From positions 1 through 60,814 of the forward strand of contig JAHIMR010000067.1 in NCBI GenBank assembly GCA_018896525.1: a DNA stretch of 60,814 nucleotides, given 5' to 3'. The notes beneath the pieces are model-generated. The model was not told the origin of the DNA. It ran no database searches and saw only the letters and a program-made list of their open reading frames with translations. This document shows positions 57,063-60,814 of the stretch, piece by piece (within the stretch, counting starts at the first letter, position 1; each line of letters starts with the position of its first letter). The stretch comes from Actinomycetota bacterium. Its GTDB lineage: Bacteria; Actinomycetota; Geothermincolia; Fen-727; Anoxymicrobiaceae. Both the position numbers and the translations under genes were made by a program.

Positions 57063-57088
57063 ACCGTATCTATGAAACGAGGCACTGA
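57063..57088. repeat. 26-bp repeat, copy 2
   Basis: ACCGTATCTATGAAACGAGG plus CACTGA, 15 bases upstream of the kinase start codon. Partner of 40762-40787. Confidence 0.4.
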
Positions 57089-57180
57089 ATGAATAATAAG
57101 ACGTTGCCCCGTTCAAAGCAAAAAAAAGACCCGCGAGTCCCCGAGCTCAACTGTATTCGCGTTTCAAGGTATTTCGGGGG

Positions 57181-57204
57181 TAGCCGGCAGGTTGCCGGCG
57201 CTAC
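57181..57204. repeat. GCCGGC palindromic repeat, copy 3
   Basis: TAGCCGGCAGGTTGCCGGCGCTAC. Same family as 16904 and 28515. It lies on the chromosomal side of the tRNA fragment, in the otherwise empty gap 57089-57244. Confidence 0.55.
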
Positions 57205-57244
57205 AGGGGAGAAAGTGGCTGCAGTGACTCTACGCCACGGTCGC

Positions 57245-57292
57245 TGGAGCCGGCGCGGGGATTCGAACCCCGGACCTGCTCATTACGAGTGC
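57245..57292 (-). pseudogene. 3' half of a tRNA-Thr(CGT) gene
   Basis: Minus strand, 57292 to 57245: an anticodon loop CTCGTAA (CGT), stem half TGAGC, T arm CGGGG-TTCGAAT-CCCCG (perfect), acceptor half CGCCGGC, discriminator T and encoded CCA. The sequence on the 5' side (TTGCA and beyond) pairs only for two bases of the anticodon stem and holds no D arm or 5' acceptor GCCGGCG. This is therefore not a whole tRNA but what an integration into a tRNA 3' end leaves behind. Confidence 0.75.
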
Positions 57293-57419
57293 AATGAAGG
57301 TACTATCTATCAGTATCCCGCACTGATTATCAACGTGTCACAACTGCCGTTTTTCCCTTGGTACCGCCAACTGCACTATTCATCAACTTGTATCACTTAT
57401 TCTTAACAGGGCTTGAATG

Positions 57420-57447
57420 GGTAGAAGATAGGTAGAACGTGGTAGAA
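57420..57447 (+). repeat. Three GGTAGAA direct repeats at helical spacing
   Basis: GGTAGAA at 57420, 57431 and 57441, i.e. 11 and 10 bases apart, so on one face of the helix. It lies between the tRNA fragment and the first element gene. It resembles an operator or a recombinase arm-site array; it also overlaps a possible -10 box TAGAAT. Confidence 0.45.
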
Positions 57448-57506
57448 TTTTGAAGGGGACAATTCTTGAAGCACGGGCAAATATCGCCAATGGGAAGGTG
57501 ACAAGT

Positions 57507-57791
57507 ATGTTAAATCCGCTAGACTATATTCTCTATCCATGGCTGCGCCTCAAGATAGCAGTGCGTAACGCGGAATATTTAGCTGAAGTGCAGAAGAACA
57601 ACCCAGTGCTATACGCTCAGTTGATGGCGCAGAAGGAATTCCAAAAGGCGATCGAGAATGCCAAGTATTATATATTCAGCGAAGATGAGAAAGTGTGTAC
57701 GGTTTACCCCAAGTACGACGGTGTAGGCCCTCGCACCCCTCCAAGAACGTTCCACTTTAACACCAAGAAGAAGGAAGAGGGGGAGGAGTAA
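57507..57791 (+). CDS. Hypothetical protein of the integrated element
   Basis: 94 residues, basic with a charged Lys/Glu tail. ATG 57507 is chosen for GGAAGGTG seven bases upstream; the frame opens at 57450. Amphipathic N-terminal segment (LDYILYPWLRLKIAVRNAEY), then a helical stretch. I do not recognise it. It is the first of three closely spaced plus-strand genes. Confidence 0.6.
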   Translation: MLNPLDYILYPWLRLKIAVRNAEYLAEVQKNNPVLYAQLMAQKEFQKAIENAKYYIFSEDEKVCTVYPKYDGVGPRTPPRTFHFNTKKKEEGEE

Positions 57792-57824
57792 GGGGCAAGA
57801 ATAATTCGTTAGGAAGGGGGAGGT

Positions 57825-58121
57825 ATGAACAAGGTGTTACCGTGGGTGACGGTTGGGTTACTGGTGGTGCTGGTAGCAGGGGTGGCTATTCTCGCCTGGA
57901 GGTTGGTTTCAGTCGAAAGGCAACTTGACAAGATAAAGGACAAGCAAGCCCTGATATACGGCATGGTAGCAGATCAATGTATAAACATTGAGGCGATGAA
58001 GGGCGATATTACGAGAATGAAAGGCGTGGTTTCGGGCGTGTCTGCCACCTTGCGGGAAATGAATCCTGCCCCCGCTGGTGAGAAGTCTGCTCTTGAGGAG
58101 TTGATTGAGAGGGGGAAATGA
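57825..58121 (+). CDS. Small single-pass membrane protein with coiled coil
   Basis: 98 residues. One N-terminal membrane helix (about 5-26) is followed by a heptad-like helix (VERQLDKIKDKQALIYGMVA). A strong GGAAGGGGGAGG site lies upstream. The architecture resembles small phage or element membrane proteins, but the function is unknown. Its stop overlaps the recombinase start (ATGA). Confidence 0.65.
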   Translation: MNKVLPWVTVGLLVVLVAGVAILAWRLVSVERQLDKIKDKQALIYGMVADQCINIEAMKGDITRMKGVVSGVSATLREMNPAPAGEKSALEELIERGK

Positions 58122-58261
58122 GCAAGGTAGCCGCCTATATCCGAGTCTCCACCGAGGAACAGGCACCTCACGCGGGGCAACCCCCCCCCGTAGGAAAGCT
58201 ATACTCCCCTATCACACCGTTAATAATAACCCCACGGACGCGATGCAACCCTCCGGGGTGA
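58118..58261 (+). pseudogene. Serine recombinase N-terminal stub
   Basis: From ATG 58118 the product begins SKVAAYIRVSTEEQ, the N-terminus of serine resolvases and integrases with the catalytic Ser of RVST. After about 15 residues the likeness ends abruptly in a proline-rich, C-tract sequence, and a stop follows at 58259. Such enzymes need at least ~180 residues, so this is a broken gene. The break point may be a deletion, an insertion or an assembly join. Confidence 0.75.
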
Positions 58262-58337
58262 AGGGTTCTGTCTACTGGCGTATGATAAATGTAAGATGGG
58301 GAAAGAGAAGAATCAACAATGAAGCGGGGGTAATGAA

Positions 58338-58751
58338 ATGGAAATGGATGATTTCAATAAACCAGAACTGACCGGGATTGGCGCGGGTATATTTCTAGGG
58401 CCTCCATATGAAAACTGGTCTGAGAAAGTGGAACGTGAAGAACTGCTAATTGGCAAGATTACTTGTGTTGAAGAAACAGTAGATTTCCAGATGTTGCCCC
58501 TAGAGAAAGATACACCTTTAGACATTAAACGGCTAGTGGAGGACTCCTGGCCAGAGATTACAGCAAGTCTTGGTAAGCGGATGGAATCTAGCCCGAGTTT
58601 CAAGCCCCCCGTGGTCCACTGGGATGTGTTCGAGAGTAATATTAGAACAGGAAAGCCTAAACTTTGTTACCGCGATAGTGAGAAATATTACAAGAGGCGA
58701 ATTATTGTAAAAGCCGATCTATTTGATTTCAGGGTTATTTGGGCTGACTAG
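58338..58751 (+). CDS. Hypothetical protein
   Basis: 137 residues, soluble and acidic, no signal or membrane helix. Contains LTGIGAGIFLGPPYENWSEK and a basic C-terminal region (YYKRRIIVKADLFDFRVIW). Its codon use is more AT-rich than in the left 57 kb. Not recognised. It stands after the recombinase stub on the same strand. Confidence 0.55.
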   Translation: MEMDDFNKPELTGIGAGIFLGPPYENWSEKVEREELLIGKITCVEETVDFQMLPLEKDTPLDIKRLVEDSWPEITASLGKRMESSPSFKPPVVHWDVFESNIRTGKPKLCYRDSEKYYKRRIIVKADLFDFRVIWAD

Positions 58752-58813
58752 ACCAACTACAAGTCGACTAATTGCCCCTGCTATTCTATGAGAATCAAAC
58801 AACGGGGCGGGGG

Positions 58814-59341
58814 TCAGTTATTGCCCCTCTTGTTTCTTTCATCTGAGTCGTCTGCATCTACTGGGTGAAAAGTAGAACTCTTTAGATCGCCCACTTGTGT
58901 ATCTACCCTCAAGCCGTGAATATCACTCTCCCCAAGTTCCATCTTCTCATAATCAATACCAACCGCAATCTTTGCTGAAAGAACTGGCGGTGACTTGTCT
59001 TTTCTTTGTTGTTGCTTCTCCAATAACCCCTTTGCCTTGCTCAGTCTTTCAATCAGCTTTGGGGGCTGTACTCCCGGGGCGTGACGTTGTTTGGCAAAGC
59101 GTTCTAGTACGGTGATTTCATCAGCATATCTCAATTGCTTGCGGTAGATTATTGCTAGTTGCTCATAGTACCAGGGGGCGACTCCCATGTGCTCAACACA
59201 ATCTTCTTCTTCGGTCGCGTCTAGCAACATCAAGAGTAAGCTCTCTGCATCATCATACCTGCCTTTGCGTTTCAAGGACGTAATCGCTTCAACATATTCC
59301 GTGTAGTGTTTCCCCTTGTAGAATCCAGGCTTTTTTCTCAC
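58814..59341 (-). CDS. Hypothetical TPR-like protein
   Basis: 175 residues. The N-terminal ~105 residues form helical pairs like tetratricopeptide repeats (YVEAITSLKRKGRYDDAESL; APWYYEQLAIIYRKQLRYAD). The hydrophilic tail has no clear fold. Probably a protein-protein interaction module; partner unknown. First of the minus-strand genes inside the element. Confidence 0.6.
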   Translation of the reverse strand: MRKKPGFYKGKHYTEYVEAITSLKRKGRYDDAESLLLMLLDATEEEDCVEHMGVAPWYYEQLAIIYRKQLRYADEITVLERFAKQRHAPGVQPPKLIERLSKAKGLLEKQQQRKDKSPPVLSAKIAVGIDYEKMELGESDIHGLRVDTQVGDLKSSTFHPVDADDSDERNKRGNN

Positions 59342-59364
59342 GTTGCCCCACCCCCATCAACAGA

Positions 59365-59817
59365 CTATCGAACCCGAATGAAAACAAAGAGAAGACATTC
59401 TCCAGCAAGAAATAACACTGACTGCAATCCAAGCGCTATCCTTAGTAGGCACTTATAGCATTCCTGTTTACATCTACAGGCTTCCTTGTCTTCCCCTTTT
59501 TTGCCCTGGTCAAGTCTATAGTAATAATTCCATGACAAGGCGAGGAGGTAGAAAACCAACGAAAGGAGTCCGATGAATATAGATAAACCTAGGAATATTA
59601 TTCCCACTGTTAAAAGATTTTTCTTCTCGACGCTAGTGAAGAAGACCACAACGGCTGCTATCGTTCCAGATGAAAGAACAAGTAGCAACTCGGAGAACCT
59701 CATAAGCTGCTTGTCGATTTCTTGACCAACTTTCTCAGAGACGCCGTCGGGCTCAACAATCACGATGGCTGCTACCGCCTCTTCTCCACGGTCTGTTGTT
59801 TTCCGTAAAGACCCCAT
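59365..59817 (-). CDS. Hypothetical membrane protein
   Basis: 150 residues with three predicted membrane helices (about 42-62, 68-94 and 128-147). A cysteine cluster on a polar loop (CRCKQECYKC) sits between helices 2 and 3 and could bind metal. 24 bases after the lipoprotein gene and 23 bases before the TPR-like gene, so the three are probably one unit. Confidence 0.6.
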   Translation of the reverse strand: MGSLRKTTDRGEEAVAAIVIVEPDGVSEKVGQEIDKQLMRFSELLLVLSSGTIAAVVVFFTSVEKKNLLTVGIIFLGLSIFIGLLSLVFYLLALSWNYYYRLDQGKKGEDKEACRCKQECYKCLLRIALGLQSVLFLAGECLLFVFIRVR

Positions 59818-59841
59818 GCCTCATCATTCCCTCATTGACTG

Positions 59842-60201
59842 CTACTCTGGCAGTGGAGGAATGGGCCAGTTGTTCTGTACTCCCTTAGCAGTAATTGTGC
59901 GTAGCTCTTCCTTTGTTATGTTGTACTGGCTACAGATTGCCTCATTAATTGCGTCCATTTGCTCACGGTAATCGGGGGGAGGGGGGTCTTGTATCGTGAC
60001 CTTATCTTGTTCTTCGGTTATGGCGTAATATATTTCTTTCTTTTGGCCTTCCGTTAGTTCACCCCGAGCCGGCTCACTAACAGGTTGCGTTGTAGGTTCA
60101 ATCTGCTTTTCTGTTTCCTTCTCCCCTCCACAACCGATGACCACAATCAGAGCAAGAAGCAAAGCCGCGACAACAACACCAATTACTACCACTCTTCTCA
60201 T
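59842..60201 (-). CDS. Predicted lipoprotein
   Basis: 119 residues. A hydrophobic signal ends in the lipobox VVIGC, giving a lipid-anchored extracytoplasmic protein. A short Thr/Pro/Glu linker is followed by a ~75-residue helical domain (YYAITEEQDK, YREQMDAINEAICSQYNITK). Function unknown. Confidence 0.65.
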   Translation of the reverse strand: MRRVVVIGVVVAALLLALIVVIGCGGEKETEKQIEPTTQPVSEPARGELTEGQKKEIYYAITEEQDKVTIQDPPPPDYREQMDAINEAICSQYNITKEELRTITAKGVQNNWPIPPLPE

Positions 60202-60814
60202 AATGCCCCTTCCGTTTGCCTTACTGCTTGCTCATTCTACCAGACGCCCCCGACCTCTGCGCCTCCTGGGAACACTTCCGCGAGAACCCCCCCCACAATG
60301 AAGATACACAAACCCCTCACAAACTCAACAACAATTACCAATAATTACCAATAATGCTATCCAACAATAGCCTTTTTTAAGTGAACCTCACGGACACAAT
60401 GAACCCCCCTGGTAGCTTCAAGGGTTACGGAGAGTCAACAAACCCCCGCCGTGTTTACCTCAAGTAAACCCCTGGAGGGAGACTGTCGGGAGCGGCTGGG
60501 AACCTATATGTATGTATAGTGTCGCCTTGTATCATTTACCCTGACACCTATAGGCGCGGCTCCTGTCCCTGGAGATTCTCCCCGGTTTGTATAACCCCCC
60601 CTCCCACAAGGGGGGGGCATTAGCCGCAAATGCGTACCGAGTCGAGAGTATATATGTATAGGTATAGGGTGATTGTACTCTCTTTCCCCACCCCTACGCA
60701 TAGCATCTAACTGAATTTCCGGCACGGCAAAATCAGATTTCCCTGTTCTCGGACTGGCGGGACCAGGTTCAGGCCTGATCACAAGCCCGAAACCGCTTAA
60801 GCGGAACCCTGTGG
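60202..60814. other. Gene-free right end with short repeats
   Basis: 613 bases without a convincing gene. Contains AATTACCAAT twice in tandem (around 60333-60355), a stretch near 60380-60430 (CCTCACGGACACAATGAACC, then AAGGGTT) resembling 58225-58270, a GC hairpin at 60592-60617 (CCCCCCTCCCACAAGGGGGG), and TATATGTAT-type runs. The open frame on the minus strand at 60504-60782 looks non-coding. Confidence 0.5.

Larger units (their letters stand above)
57245..60814. mobile_element. Edge of a decayed integrated element
   Basis: It starts at a tRNA-Thr 3' half (attachment-site-like). Inside, base composition becomes more AT-rich, genes are short and unknown, and a serine-recombinase stub is present. 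The other end is not in the window. The interpretation as an integrated element is inference from these signs together. Confidence 0.5.

Noticed and set aside
57089-57406. Open frame containing a RRGDSNPGP segment
   Set aside because: This peptide is the usual antisense translation of a tRNA T arm; it overlaps the tRNA-Thr fragment and is not a gene.
60504-60782. 92-codon minus-strand frame near the right edge
   Set aside because: No ribosome-binding site or recognisable feature, and it spans a GC hairpin and TATATG runs; treated as non-coding.

Overview
The window looks like a GC-rich, deep-branching, probably anaerobic member of the Actinomycetota, most likely an uncultured lineage. This is inferred from the gene set and from tandem secreted 'WYLAEGYT' repeats; no marker gene was compared with a database. 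TTG and GTG starts are frequent and several are fixed by good Shine-Dalgarno sequences. Almost everything from 25 to 57 kb is on the minus strand.

Layout. (1) 1-16734, minus: five secreted proteins. They carry different N-terminal heads (zinc amidase, malectin plus glycosidase-like, propeller-like, an unknown domain, parallel beta-helix) and the same ~100-residue C-terminal repeat. Three of them form a tight operon. (2) 17124-24992, plus: a cation/proton antiporter operon in the archaeal Mbh gene order (MrpE, F, G, MbhD, MbhE+MrpB fused, MrpC, MrpD). Two further NuoM/NuoL-like subunits follow where the hydrogenase genes would be in Mbh. (3) 25012-30400: a zinc-ribbon membrane protein, an alkaline-phosphatase-like polytopic membrane protein, murA and a small unknown gene. 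(4) 30397-39239, minus: a complete A/V-type ATPase operon in the order H-I-K-E-C-F-A-B-D with a visible promoter. (5) 39375-53861, minus: a cofactor and housekeeping cluster, tilS-hpt-ftsH-folE-folP-folB-folK-DUF2520-panC-panD-nadA-nadB-nadC-coaX-SCP2. (6) 53926-57048: a large soluble PAS/GAF histidine kinase without a partner regulator. (7) 57245-60814: the 3' half of a tRNA-Thr(CGT) gene followed by AT-richer DNA with small unknown genes and a serine-recombinase stub. This looks like the edge of an integrated, decaying element.

Intergenic DNA holds several dispersed repeat families: a 141-bp unit present as a near-identical tandem pair and as scattered copies, a GGTGCC-centred hairpin family, a GCCGGC palindrome family, and a C-rich palindrome that has entered the coding sequences of nadA and tilS.

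How the parts fit: the ATPase and the antiporter point to ion-gradient bioenergetics (Na+ or H+ cannot be decided here). The cofactor cluster supplies folate, CoA precursors (beta-alanine, pantothenate, pantothenate kinase) and NAD. The secreted repeat proteins look like a modular cell-surface or wall-remodelling set.
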